A DNA stretch of 64,000 nt from Triglochin maritima (GCA_963682175.1 OY821793.1:25193493-25257492); one strand, 5' to 3'. Shown: positions 36,569 to 48,834, counted from the first letter of the stretch. Notes: generated by a model not told the origin, from the sequence alone. Numbers and translations: made by a program.

Positions 36569-38725
36569 TGGAGAAGTGTTGGTCCAAATGGAGTCTTACC
36601 CAACTTAGAGGGAGAGTTGTAGTTAAACAAAACACCAATCAAACACCTACAGAGTTAGGTGTGAATTGGTGTCTAATAAATATATGGTTCTGTCAGAAAC
36701 AGGGTAGGACAGAGAAAACAGGCAAAAGTACAAAGTTGAAGAACAATGAAAGAAGCCAAGGATTGGGGTATGATTTGGTGTTGGGTCTGTATCAGATTGG
36801 GGTTATGGTTTCTATCTTTGCCACCACTCCACTCTTTCTATTTATGGCTGGGAAAAGATAGTAACTGTTTTTACGTTACTCTGCTTGATTTCTGAACTTC
36901 TCTGGGGAGTGTTTATCTCTTGGATTGAATTGCTTTATGTGGAGTGGGAGTTTTGGTGATGGATTTTTTTTAGGAAAATGTGGATCTTGTGTGAGCTGTT
37001 GAGGATTCGACTTCCTTTTTTTTGTTTATGTTGAATATCCTAATGTTTTTGTCTGTTTTTTGTAGGCTATTAGCTATAATCTTTGTGTGAATCTCTTCTT
37101 TGGATGGGAAACATGAATTCTTGTTTTTTTATTATATAAAATATGTTTGATTTTTTTGGTAGGATGCAAGATTATTCACATTTTTTACACATTTAATTTG
37201 CAGTTTGACCTTCTCCTTAGGAACGTTACAATTTTTTCAAGTGTTACAATTTTTCTCTGACCTTTGTCAGCAGTTAGCATCCATTGGTTTTTGATTGTTA
37301 AGTTAATATTGCCCCCAAACTACCCTTAAATTGAGTATTTACAATACTTAAATACTGCATCTTCATAACTGAATTAACACAACCTGACTTGAATACCCAA
37401 GAAATAACCCATTTATCTTCTATTTCTCAACTTAACATGTTTTTGGAGTATTTTAGCTGATTCAAGTAAATAAAGAGCAGTTTAGGATGATTTTTTTTAC
37501 TTGATGGCAAAACATCACAGCCGAACTATTTGAATACTTGTGCGATAAATTTTCTAAATTGGCTTGCCATTTCCATAAAAGATATAATTGACAACTCTAT
37601 ATTGGACATTATCTTTTTCCGGCAACGAATACAAATCAAATAGATTCATAACAGAGGCTGACGAACGAGGTAAACTATCAACACTGTAATGATCAGTTGA
37701 TAAATGCAACGTTTCAAAGATCACAAGTATAATGTACAATCGAGGTTCATGACAAGAAGCAAACTACGTTAACACATTCTATCCTTCTATTACCTTCATT
37801 CAAAGCGGTCTTAACCTTCTAACAGCCCACAATGGGACAACTCCAAAATTAGAGCCCAAAATAAACAAGGTCGAGTCCATATGATACGTGTTGTAGTCAT
37901 GTTCTGTCATGAGCCTTCATAATACTTTAGATCTTCTGATCTATGGTGGTTTCTCTCCACTCCGTATTAGCTTCATCCGAACACAGTTTAATGCAACACT
38001 TCAGATAGGATTAGAAAATGGAAATTATGGAATGCTTTGGATCAGGAATTGCTAATCCGACTCCTTCATAAATGGCCATAAATTCGAATTGCTAACATAG
38101 CAAGGAATTTTCAAACAATTGATGGAATTCCTTTGGTGATTATGAACAAGTCGACAACCACACCAACACCACCTCCATTCCTACTGATTGCCCAATCAAC
38201 ATTAAATTATGTAACACCATTGTCTGGAGGTATCCAATCCATGTATCTGAGTTCTGATTATGGTGAAATTAGTTTCGAGTCCTTTGAGGTTTCCTTATTT
38301 GCTAGCAAACTCTTTGGAAGAGGGTCATCAAATCGTAATTATTTGTTACTTATTTCAGATGACTAGCTAGTTTGATGCAAGTCTTCCCGATCGGAGTCGT
38401 TCCTTGGCTCAATGCCTACTTCCAATCTATGTTCTATTCATCTAATTTTTCCAAGTGGCGTGCTTCAATGATTGATTGTGCTTGGTGCATTTGTGTCTCA
38501 GCTCTTTCATCAAAGTGGTTGGTTGTCCTGGAGTCGATTAGTCACCTTGAGATTCATACCTTTCTTCGTTCTAATGCCACAAATTTATACCGAAGTGTCG
38601 ATTGATCAACGATTGTGGAAATGATTATCTAAATTGATTATCCCCATTAATCACACACATGTTTGATATTTCCATGGCCCATGGACCCAACCCACGAAGA
38701 AATAAACGAAAGGTTTCCTGTTTTA
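36569..38725. other. SCPL51 upstream region and intergenic DNA
   Basis: About 2.1 kb containing the SCPL51 promoter side. A TATTTATGG-like word near 36838 lies about 270 bp before the start codon, but no TATA box was assigned. Small ORFs at 37554-37739 (minus), 38133-38366 and 38372-38605 (plus) match nothing I recognise and are not called genes. Confidence 0.4.
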
Positions 38726-38776
38726 GTCCCACATCGGTTATTTTCATTTCTGCAGGAGGCATGGGAGGTATAAATA
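38726..38776 (+). promoter_or_regulatory. snRNA-type promoter: USE plus TATA box
   Basis: GTCCCACATCG (38726-38736) is an exact plant upstream sequence element. TATAAATA follows at 38769-38776, with 32 bp between them. In plants this longer spacing marks RNA polymerase II snRNA genes, whereas polymerase III genes (U6, U3) have the two boxes about ten bases closer. The start site is expected about 30 bp past the TATA box, at about 38800-38805. Confidence 0.85.
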
Positions 38777-38804
38777 GGCAGGTATGGTCGATATATTAAA
38801 TCAT

Positions 38805-38941
38805 GATCCTTCAGGCAGAAATGGGATATGATGATGGGTAAACTTTCGCCTTCCCGATTAAGGGAATAGCATGCGAAATGGGTGTCCAACCCATGCCTGG
38901 TTACGACACACTGGGCACCCCAATCGTTTCGATCTGATCCC
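38805..38941 (+). ncRNA. U13: U13 (SNORD13-like) C/D box snoRNA
   Basis: The RNA expected from the USE/TATA promoter starts at GATCCTTC. ATGATCCTTC (38803-38812) is complementary to the conserved 3' end of 18S rRNA (GAAGGATCAT). Box C is ATGATGA (38828-38834) and box D is CTGA (38934-38937). Blocks shared with human U13 as I recall it, in the same order: GATCCTT, TGATGA.TGGGT (gap-adjusted), GTTACGAC, TGGGCAC, and TCTGA near the end. U13 is not a methylation guide; it helps acetylation of a cytidine near the 18S 3' end. Length of about 137 nt is longer than vertebrate U13 (about 105). The 3' end is inferred from box D. Confidence 0.8.
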
Positions 38942-41089
38942 TATTTATTGCTTTTTAATTAGATTAGTTATAAAACAAACATGTCCTATTGGTTGGTGTT
39001 ATTTTAATATCATTTGAAGAGGTACATGATGCCTCTAAAGTTTAGTTAGTTAAATCTTCCACCAGATTATGCTATCGACATCCGAGAGAGAAGAATAATG
39101 ACAAATCCCGAAGGGCCTAATTCTTCACCAGATTCCATGCTGTGTTTTTAAATCGTGGGCTCGTATTGGGGCTCTAATGATGGGCCTGTTCCTGTTATCC
39201 TGTTTATGCGAATGGAAATACCACAAAAGCACCAAGATCCCGAGTACATTGCACCAAGATCGTTATTCACTGGTGCAGGTCGATTTTTTTTAATAACTAT
39301 TATCCAGAATTTTAATAACTATGACCCGCAGGACACAAAGTTTTAATTTTCTGTATGGACTTTCAAAAGCACCTTCTCAGGAACTTACTCCGCAAGCTGA
39401 AAGGAAGCAACCAACTGGTTGGGTAAGTAATGGGAATATTACTCTTAAACCATGTTAAGTAAAACGCGGGCAATGTGGGACTAAAATTTAAGGCACCAGA
39501 CACACAAACCAAATCTATGTATAATGCTAAACATCCAATATACAAAGAAATTGCGTTTAACTTAGTGGTCAGGTGTGCCTTTCTAAGAGATTTTGGTGCA
39601 GGTTCGAATCACCCTCAGGACACTTTCTCCGTTTTTTAAATTTCTAAAAAAAATTTGGGCACAACTGGAATCGAACCTGGAACTACATGTCTTTCTAACC
39701 GTGGTTCAACCAATGCACCAGAAGAACAATTCTGTTTAAAGTTATGTTTTATATACTTAGTATTATTCGTGTACTTTTCAGGTACTCGAATAAGATACAC
39801 GAAAACGACACGAAAAACATTCCGTGTACCCATGACACGACACGAAACACGAAATCAGCAAACCCAAACACGGATTTTTCTGTCGTGTTCGTGTCGTGTT
39901 TCGTGTCAAATTGCCAGGCATATTCCAAACTTCTAGAAGTGACCTAATACTAGGTACTCGACGTGTTTTTTTTGTGTGTATTGGAGATTTGATCTTAAGA
40001 CTTGAGGGTATGATTCCACTCTTAACCGAGTGTACTCCACTCGGAGGACATTCAACTCGATTTGTTGCTAAAATATTTCTTGGATTTTACTTTTTTATTA
40101 TCGTCATTTACTTAATTTCTAATATATAAATTCTTTTATAGGAAGCAATTGAAGTTAGAGCATGGAGAAACACAAAAAAACTAAAATGTCTTTGCTATAA
40201 CGAATTCTGACCAAATTTAGAAAAATAAAACCAAAAATAATGAGACTGTATTTGCAAAATGATTGCTCTCGTGACCAGCAGCAACAAATGGTTGGATCCA
40301 GTCAAACGTGTCGATAATTTGACTACAATTAATTATGACCACCGACAAACTCTTCAATATGTACATATACGCTGATCAAGCTTAAAAAATAAAAAAATGT
40401 ACACATTAATTAATCATGTGTTTTTCCTCTATAAACTAATAATCATGTCAATCCATCTCATTCATGCATTTCCTTCATGTTTGAAATTGTATACAGCGAA
40501 TTCCTACACAAATCTATACCACTTCATTTTCCTTCTTACAGATCATCATTGTTACTTTGATCACAAAAAAGTTGCACAAAAAAACGTAAAAGATTTAAAA
40601 ACAAAATGTTACATATTAGGGGCATCGAGACTTGCAAACAGAAACAAAAAAATTAAAAAAAATTACTCAGATTAGAAGCCATGCATGTTTTGGTGCAATT
40701 AACCATCCAAATCATCAACCACTACTTGCTGTATACATCAGTGTCGGATTATTGCTTTGTATAATACCTACCACGAATTCAAATCGTGGAAACAACTCCT
40801 TTTCCAAAAATAAGAAAGAAATTACATGCGAATATATCCTCCTTTTACCTTTGCAAACTGGAATCTTAATTTGGTAAGTTTTTTTTGTCACAAGACCACA
40901 ATTTTTCACAGTGCAATACCAATTGCACACAAAAAGTACTGCAAAAGAATGTGAGAAATTTCACAGTGCAATACAAATCTCGTGTGAGGATTTAAAAATG
41001 AGTGATCTCAAAATAAAAATGAGCATACTAAATCATACAAACAAAAATATATTCCTCGCTGAGAACTTTTAAAAAAACTATCACAGAGT
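38942..41089. other. Intergenic DNA with repeat debris
   Basis: No gene is recognised. Within it, 39541-39620 contains a tRNA-like piece (TTAGTGGTCAGGTGTGCC..GGTTCGAATCACC) and 39660-39735 a second one on the opposite strand (GTGCATTGGTTGAACCA..GGTTCGATTCC), probably decayed tRNA-derived SINEs. 39770-39910 has inverted copies of CACGACACGAAACACGA, a motif frequent in plant repeats. The rest is AT-rich. Confidence 0.4.
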
Positions 41090-43003
41090 TTCTGTTCACA
41101 TATTAAAAAAAACCCACCCACATGAAATTTAAAACCTAAAACTAACCATGCAAGAACAAGTACCTACTAGGCTACCATAAATAACGTAGTCTATAAAATT
41201 ATTGAACCTCGTGAAGATAACAACGTTTGCGCTTCTTGTTGATGATGGTAGAAGCTAACAACTCTTGGAAAAAGCCATCGGTCTCTTCATTCTTGACATG
41301 GACGACCTTCACATCCAAGTGTAGCCTCCTCTTGCATGTCGTTGCCACCAAGCTTGGCTTGACCTTCTTGGGTGCTGGAGGACAACTATATGTGATGGGT
41401 ATTTTGCATTGTTTGGCATTTGGTGTTTGACATTCTTCCACTTCCTTCTTGGGCATGGTTTGTGGAAGTGTTTGGTACTGATCTTCTTCTTCTTCTTCTT
41501 CTTCTTCTTCTTCTTCTTCTACCAAGTTGATTGGGGTAGTAGTAGTAGTTAAAGGCCCACGTCTCATCTCTGGTGAAGAGGAAGAGGACATGATTGTTGG
41601 TGAAGAGCTAGCGGTAAGAAAGACTTGCAGGTATCTATATGTGACATGTCTTGTTCTTGCTCATGTTAGTTATATATATAGTTATAGTTATGTTGTCATG
41701 TATGAGAATCCAAGACTACAAGACATTGAATGCTGGATATGGTTTTATGAGGTTTAAGTATGCATGCTTTGGATTCTAATTACTTTGGATTCGGTTGGGA
41801 AGGGTATGGTTTGGAGTTGAACGTGGTATCTTATGTTTATTTTCATGTGGAAGATTTTGGACCGTTGATGAGGTCGAGATGGGACAGTTTTAATTAGGTG
41901 GTGATGCTGCCAAGGGTGCAATCTTGGATGCTGTCCGGGTCCGGCCGGTCCTAATAGACCATGTGTTATTTACTATGCTTTCATTGACAAGTTTTGGAGA
42001 ATTTAGTCATTTATAAGCTAGGATTAATCAGAGAGAGGAGTAAGGCCACTAGTTCAAATTCAATTTCAAAAGGTTTGTTAAAAAACAATAGTTTAATAAA
42101 ACAAATAAGATTGTATTTCAGGTCTCAAATTAGTCAAGACAAAAGATTAATTCCAATAATAACGAGAATTTTTTAGATTACAACAAACACAATAAGTAAT
42201 AGTATATCGTGTTTCATTATATATATGCATGTCGCATAGTTGTGACACCCGTCGGGGATCCCATATCTATGATCTCCAATCTCCAACTAACACATGCACC
42301 ATTTCTACAGAACACCAAGACACAAATTGTGTTTGGTATTTTGTCTCCATCTATATATTGTTGCATCATATTCATCGAACAATATAGTGTTTTCAATATA
42401 TTTCGGGATTTGTTTAACATTCTAAGAGATGATGGTGTAGTTGGCTATAAACAAGACAAAACATTGGTAACTCTGAGGAACCATTATTAACTTCCTAGCT
42501 CGAGTACTGTAAACAAGACGAGTGGTAAATTTTCAAAATTTCAGCAGGTTTAGCGTTACTATGTAACAACTACAAAATATTTTAGCATATACGATTTCAA
42601 ATTAAAAAAAGAAGCATGAAGAACAAAGAAACTGGTATATATATTTCTCTTCTATCAAAGATCCAAATGTCAGCTTTTCAACTGTTGTTATGCAAAGATG
42701 CAGCGGATGTCCGTCCACTGAGTGTTTGTAGAGGTTGCAGCTTTCTAGTTAATTTCTACTGCCAAAATTCTGGTGTAATTCATATTGTTTGGGTCAATTG
42801 TATAGTAGTTACCCCTGGAATTCGGTTCAACTGTAGTGGTGTAGTTGTTGACGTGCACACGGGTTTTGTGACAGATTTAATTGGTCAGAAACCATAACTT
42901 CCAAACCATTTATTTGCAGACATGAAAGTTATTGTGAGATGCAGTGGAATGTGTGATCGATGACTGCATCAGAACTACTACCCATGTGGGGTCAGCCATT
43001 CCC
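41090..43003. repeat. Left arm of a large inverted duplication
   Basis: The reverse complement of this stretch matches 46637-48720, including the SMR gene, about 1.4 kb of its upstream DNA and a weaker 3' part. Inner similarity fades at about 43003 (left) and 46637 (right); outside the genes it continues with indels. Translated copies of non-coding parts differ in only a few percent of positions, so the duplication is fairly recent. Confidence 0.92.
41199..41591 (-). CDS. SMR: SIAMESE-RELATED CDK inhibitor, copy 1
   Basis: Single-exon ORF of 130 codons. Plant SIAMESE/SMR proteins bind and inhibit cyclin-CDK complexes and drive the switch from mitosis to endoreduplication, often in stress response. 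Family motifs in order: a CQTPN block, KIPITYSCPPAPKKVK (the core SMR motif), CKRRL, an acidic NEETDGFFQELL block, and a basic KKRKR tail. The N-terminal third is low-complexity with a run of 12 Glu encoded by a GAA microsatellite. It is a paralogue pair with 48085-48474 (four substitutions and one Glu difference) in an inverted duplication; the two genes are transcribed away from each other. Which SMR clade it belongs to is not decided. Confidence 0.88.
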   Translation of the reverse strand: MSSSSSPEMRRGPLTTTTTPINLVEEEEEEEEEEEEDQYQTLPQTMPKKEVEECQTPNAKQCKIPITYSCPPAPKKVKPSLVATTCKRRLHLDVKVVHVKNEETDGFFQELLASTIINKKRKRCYLHEVQ

Positions 43004-43026
43004 CCCATCACATGAAAAATTTGGAT

Positions 43027-43054
43027 CCCCCCCCCCCCCCCCCCCCCCCCCCCC
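43027..43054. repeat. Poly-C tract of 28 bases
   Basis: An uninterrupted C run just inside the end of the left arm of the inverted duplication. Confidence 0.95.
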
Positions 43055-45095
43055 ACTTCTTACGTATCTATTTTGTAAAAATATAATGTAAAAACAACTA
43101 AAAATGAAATGATCTAACCTGATTTGAACTAATTTTATCAGGTCGGGTTGAGTTTAATTTCTTATGTCTTGAGATTATTATTCCGTGAGATTATTACATA
43201 TCAAACTTGGGAAAATTAATTATTACTACTCTAAATGATTACTCTCATATTTGTTACTTTATAAATTTTCTCTTTTTAATTTTTAATCTGGTTTCTAGCG
43301 CACCCTAAGTGTATAGCCTCAGATATAATTGTACCCTCGTTATATTTGAGTTACTTCGGTATACTTTCCTCACACTGAATCGTAGACCATATAAAAAAAT
43401 TATTCAGGTTAATTTGAATTTTAGATTACGTTGAAAATATACCTACATATAGGCATCCGACCGGACCATATATTTTTCCAGGGTCCGGACCGGAGACCGG
43501 ATCGGTTGGATCCGGATTGCAACCCTTAAGTTCCTTTGTTATACTTTTATTCCCCATACCATGTACCTCACACTTGAAAAAAACTTTGTAAAAAGTTTCA
43601 AAGTCTAGAAACTATGAATCTTTCCACAAACTTCCATTTACATCTATAAATAAAGGTGTCATCTTCCATTCCAAACCATTCAAGTGAAAAGTTCTCTACA
43701 ACACAAAAAGTGAGTCTTGTGTAGTAGTGTGAGCGTGTAGTCGATTTAGCTAATCCTTTGTTATAAAGTGTGAGTAAAAGTCTTGTACTGAGAAGAAAAA
43801 TCTTGTAATGAGTTGTGTTGTTTTAATAACATTAGTTAATCAATACAAGTGTCACCGACAAACTTTATCCGTCAGAGTTGGTTATCACATTTGTCGGTGA
43901 TTGTTTTCCGCCAAGAAACTTATTTTGCCACCGTCTGTGTATTTTGAAACTAACACCGATGCTACTCATCTGTCGATGTTAGTCCGTTAGTGTTAAAAAA
44001 ATTACGATTAAGATGAAAAAAATACCACTGACATTTATCTGTCGATGTTTCTTGATATATCCATTGGTTATAAGTTCCACCGACGGTCACTCGTATTTGT
44101 CGGTGTACACCAACGTTCTCCGACGGATAGTTACCCGTTGGTGTATGGTATACTATTATGTTTTGTGTTTTGAAAAAAGTAAAAATAACTACAATTAAAT
44201 TTAATGACTCGGATTTAAAGTAGTATATCATTATTTTGCTATCTTGTCTGGAATTATGTCATTTTTATTTTTGTTTAAGAGACGGTCATAATTCATTATG
44301 ATAATAAAAAACGAATCCTATAATAAGTTGAAATGTTAAACAATATAGATGAAGGTTTACAACAACAAAATTAGTGTATGCACATTTCTAAAATAAGTTG
44401 GAATGTTTAAAAAAAGTGCATATTGGAATTCTTTAGAAAAGTGAGAGTTTTCAGAATACCCTAAGCCAAGCGTTGATCCCTCCCCAAGGGTGGATACATG
44501 AACGAGAACATATTTCGCTTGTACAGTCCACGGTAAGTTTTTGGTATCTTTAATTCTGAAAAAGCAATGGAACAAGAAAAATAATGTTTTGCACTTTAAT
44601 TCTGAAGGCCAGAACGTTCCATGTGGCCATCTCGTTCGTACAGTAGAAAATATTGTTGACATTTTCGTAGCGATGTGATACAATACTCTGAATTGTGCTA
44701 TTTCTCATGAACGCTCGAATCACAGTGTGAAGCCATAATTGCTAAAAACACACTCTTTTTATCCTTCACTTCAATTCCTGATACATCATCTTGTTGCTTT
44801 GCTATTTAGATGTACTACAAAAAAAATTATTTCTATATATACTGAAAATCTTAGAATCGTTCCAAACCAACATATATGGTATCCTCCTTATCGTTACACA
44901 GTTGAAATAACTCAATGAAATATCAATCTAGCGTAACTTAAAATCATACTCGTATATCCAACTGTGCCAATGTATTTCAATGTTGCTTCATGAATTAAGA
45001 CCGGCGAGTTGACTCCTACCAGAGTCTCCATGATAATTTTTTGATTTTCAATTTCTAGAATTGGAATCGGCTCACAATTGAGAAACTTGACTATG
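43055..45095. other. Spacer of the inverted duplication, mostly unassigned
   Basis: 43450-43525 is a diverged piece of the CCGGACC-rich hAT MITE family seen at 9233. 43850-44150 contains a set of ACCGACGG/TGTCGGTG units in both orientations, like subterminal repeats of CACTA elements, but no CACTA ends were found. The remainder to 45095 shows no feature I can support. Confidence 0.4.
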
Positions 45096-46505
45096 TGTAA
45101 CGTCCCGAAACAACAGAAAATTTAAAACTTTTAAAAGATAGGAATCAAACACAGAGACGTTACAAAAATCACACACGCACGCGCTCACACACACACACAC
45201 ATATATCGACAGGTACACTGTATATGATACATGAAATAAGAAGTGTGATTACAACAACAAAAGATATACAACATGTACAAATGTAATCACAACAACCTCA
45301 AAAACAAGGAAGACAAAATCTGGTCTAAGTGCTCCCGCTATCAGTCACCACCTTCTAACGACGCTCATGACCTGAAATACAATAACATACTATACCTGAG
45401 TTTTCCATAAGGAAATTCCGTATGTCAAACTCTTAAAACATGAATTAACAAATGTATGACATGATATGAGAAATGCAATGCATCAAAACTGCCACCGTCC
45501 AACTGGGTTCTCGAGATCTCTCTCCCAACCACAATCGACACCACAACACGGGTCTCAAGAGTCCACTCACCCTAACCCCACAATCACACGTGCATACAAG
45601 GCACCGCCGGAAAATCATCGATCACGGATCTCAATGGTCCTCTCACCCCCAACCTCACAAATCACACGTGTACGCAAGACACCATCGGAAAATCATCAGC
45701 CAAACAAAACACACGTGCTCCTCAAAGCCACAACCACGATCTCTCTCAGGCCGGAATGTCCGTACCGTTGCCCTAAAAATGTCAGGGACCCATTGCCCTC
45801 GAGGCAGATCCAAACCACAATCAACACAAGCAATATATGCAAAATTGGGCAGAAACGGTTGAACGAAATCCACAGACAGTCGACCGAAACCCCACAACTA
45901 TTCCAAAAATAACCAAAATAACCAACACCCGGTCGAACGGCAATGAGGACCGTTCAACCGAAAACCACCAGTAAATCCTCTTCTTGCTCAACAAGCACAT
46001 TCGGTCGAACTAAAATAAGGTCAACGGTCGACCGAACATTACCAGTAAAACACAAAATCAAACCAAACTACACCGGTCGACCGAAACAATAACGGTCGAA
46101 CAAACATTAAGTTAACTTAAGTTATCGGTCGGACGAGTCAAACATGCGATCGACCGTTTGGATAGTCAACGCCCCTAACCGACTTACGACAGTGCTTCCG
46201 GTCGAACGACAAATGGGACCCGTTCGACCAAAACCACCAAGAGTCTCCATCTTCTCGCTCAAAATGCACAACCGGTCGACCACCAAAGGGTATCGTTCGA
46301 CCGGTGTGAGAGATACCACCCAAAATACAGTACAACCGGTCTACCGAACCAATCAACGGTCGACCATTACAGTGCAAAAATCTGTTGCATAACCTCCGAC
46401 GAGCCTTTCGGCCTACCGTCGACTGCTCAAACACTCACACTAACTAGGGTGAGCATAAAAGTAAAGCTTGACATACCTTTAAGGTTTCCCACACCAACCC
46501 TTCCT
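45096..46505 (-). mobile_element. Truncated LTR X (TGTAACGTCCC..type)
   Basis: On the minus strand the element ends in TTTCGGGACGTTACA (left edge 45096), as does solo LTR Y. The part with GTATGTCAA, TCGACGG.AGGCCGAAAGGCTCGT matches solo LTR Z (58630-58705). It holds a palindrome array. Its 5' part is missing: homology stops at about 46505, shortly before the right arm of the inverted duplication begins. The right limit is approximate. Confidence 0.75.
45860..46430. repeat. Paired CGGTCGACCG array X (decayed)
   Basis: Pairs begin for example at 45930/45951, 46001/46025 and 46074/46093, so 19-24 bp within pairs and 71-73 bp between pairs. Many members show single changes such as CGGTCGAACG. 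Confidence 0.85.
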
Positions 46506-47931
46506 TCCATTGATGCTGCCAACACTTGCTGATCAAACAAATGCAGATATATTCTCCCCAGACATTGACATTTTACCGAGCGTCATGTTATATGCGCATC
46601 TATCTCGCATAAAAAACACACGACTATCTTACAAATTCAGCTCCCCCATATGGGTAACATTACTAATGCAGTCATCGATCACACATTCCACTGCATCTCC
46701 CAATAACTCTCATGTCTGCACATAAATGGTTTGGAGGTTATGGTTGCTGACCAATTAAGTCTGTCACAAAACCCGTGTGCACGTCAACAACTACACCACT
46801 ACAGTTGAACCGAATTCCAGGGGTAACTACTATACAATTGACCCAAACAATATGAATTACACCAGAATTTTGGCAGTAGAAATTAACTAGAAAGCTGCAA
46901 CCTCTACAAACACTCAGTGGACGGACATCCGCTGCATCTTTGCATAACAACAGTTGAAAAGCTGACATTTGGATCTTTGATAGAAGAGAAATATATATAC
47001 CAGTTTCTTTGTTCTTCATGCTTCTTTTTTAAATTTGAAATCGTATATGCTAAAATATTTTGTAGTTGTTACATAGTAATGCTAAACCTGCTGAAATTTT
47101 GAAAATTTACCACTCGTCTTCTTTTACAGTACTCTAGCTGTGAAGTTAATAATGGTTCCTCAAAGTTACCAATGTTTTGTCTTGTTTATAGCCAACTACA
47201 CCATCATCTCTTAGAATGTTAAACAAATCCCGAAATATATTGAAAACACTATATTGTTCGATGAATATGATGCAACAATATATAGATGGAGACAAAATAT
47301 AGATGCAACAATTTGTGTCTTGGTGTTCTGTAGAAATGGTGCATGTGTTAGTTGGAGATTGGAGATCATAGATATGGGATCCCCCACGGGTGTCACAACT
47401 ATGCGACATGCATATACATAATGAAACACGATATACTATTACTTATTGTGTTTGTTGTAATCTAAAAAATTCTCGTTATTATTGGAATTAATCTTTTGTC
47501 TTGACTAATTTGAGACCTGAAATACAATCTTATTTGTTTTATTAAACTATTGTTTTTTAACAAACCTTTTGAAATTGAATTTGAACTAGTGGCCTTACTC
47601 CTCTCTCTGATTAATCCTAGCTTATAAATGACTAAATTCTCCAAAACTTGTCAATGAAAGCATAGTAAATAACACATGGTCTATTAGGACCGGCCGGACC
47701 CGGACAGCATCCAAGATTGCACCCTTGGCAGCATCACCACCTAATTAAAACTGTCCCATCTCGACCTCGTCAACGGTCCAAAATCTTCCACATGAAAATA
47801 AACATAAGATACCACGTTCAACTCCAAACCATACCCTTCCCAACCGAATCCAAAGCATGCATGCTTAAACCTCATAAAACCATATCCAGCATTCAATGTC
47901 TTGTAGTCTTGGATTCTCATACAAGACAACA

Positions 47932-47935
<4 letters not shown>

Positions 47936-47999
<64 letters not shown>
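47936..47999. repeat. TA microsatellite, about 32 units
   Basis: Located about 85 bp upstream of the second SMR start codon. The left arm has only a short, interrupted version at the same place (41670-41695). Confidence 0.95.
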
Positions 48000-48000
<1 letters not shown>

Positions 48001-48084
48001 CCAACATGAGCAAGAGCAAGAACAAGACATGTCACATATAGATACCTGTAAGTCTTTCTTACCGCCAGCTCTTCACCAACAATC

Positions 48085-48474
48085 ATGTCCTCTTCCTCTT
48101 CACCAGAGATGAGACGTGGGCCTTTAACTACTACTACTACCCCAATCAACTTGGTAGAAGAAGAAGAAGAAGAAGAAGAAGAAGAAGAAGATCAGTACCA
48201 AACACTTCCACAAACCATGCCCAGGAAGGAAGTGGAAGAATGCCAAACACCAAATGCCAAACAATGCAAAATACCCATCACATATAGTTGTCCTCCAGCA
48301 CCCAAGAAGGTCAAGCCAAGCTTGGTGGCAACAACATGCAAGAGGAGGCTACACTTGGATGTGAATGTTGTCCATGTCAATAATGAAGAGACCGATGGCT
48401 TTTTCCAAGAGTTGTTAGCTTCTACCACAATCAACAAGAAGCGCAAACGTTGTTATCTTCATGAGGTTCAATAA
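48085..48474 (+). CDS. SMR: SIAMESE-RELATED CDK inhibitor, copy 2
   Basis: Single-exon ORF of 129 codons, almost identical to the copy at 41199-41591. Differences seen: one Glu fewer in the acidic run, PRKE for PKKE, two Lys to Asn changes in the HLDVNVVHVNN stretch, and TTINK for TIINK. The core motif KIPITYSCPPAPKKVK, CKRRL, the ETDGFFQELL block and the KKRKR tail are all unchanged, so both copies should be functional. The promoter region carries a long TA microsatellite that copy 1 lacks, so expression of the two could differ. Role as for copy 1: nuclear inhibitor of cyclin-CDK, promoting endoreduplication. Confidence 0.88.
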   Translation: MSSSSSPEMRRGPLTTTTTPINLVEEEEEEEEEEEDQYQTLPQTMPRKEVEECQTPNAKQCKIPITYSCPPAPKKVKPSLVATTCKRRLHLDVNVVHVNNEETDGFFQELLASTTINKKRKRCYLHEVQ

Positions 48475-48834
48475 TTTGAGAGACTACATTATCTGTGTTT
48501 TGGTTGTTTGGTAGGTTTTCTTGTTTTCTGAAGCATTTTATACTTTTTAAAATTAAATACTGAGATTCAATCTTTGGTCGGTTGAGGCTACTAGCTCTCA
48601 CGCAAGAAACCTACCATCTGTGTGTTGTGATAGTTTATTAGTTGTTTCTTGCATGGTTAGGTCATGTGGGTTGATATTTTTGTTTGTTGATTTTGAGTTA
48701 ATATGTAAATGAACTATAAGAACGTCTATAAAAAATATTCTATGCCATAAAACATTTTTCTCAATCTGAGCTATGTTTTTGCAGTTCACCATAGGCTGAA
48801 CTCTTAAGGAGTTGCAACTACATTCGTAAGAATG

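Larger units (their letters stand above)
46637..48720. repeat. Right arm of the large inverted duplication
   Basis: Inverted counterpart of 41090-43003. Compared with the left arm it has gained a long TA microsatellite in the SMR upstream region and about 100 bp extra 3' of the gene. Two ORFs of 93 codons (42616-42897 and 46738-47019) look conserved only because the arms are recent. Confidence 0.92.

Noticed and set aside
38133..38605. Two consecutive small ORFs before the U13 gene
   Set aside because: No recognised domain, no splice logic joining them, and codon content like the surrounding DNA.
39541..39735. Two tRNA-like sequences
   Set aside because: B-box-like words are good but neither forms a full cloverleaf; they are more likely tRNA-derived SINE debris in opposite orientations.
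42616..42897. 93-codon ORF, nearly identical to one at 46738-47019 on the other strand
   Set aside because: Both lie in the arms of the recent inverted duplication, so identity reflects recent copying and not coding constraint. No known motif or homology.
45466..45912. 148- and 129-codon ORFs in LTR X
   Set aside because: Two overlapping open frames in low-complexity C/A-rich LTR sequence; neither has a gag/pol or other motif.
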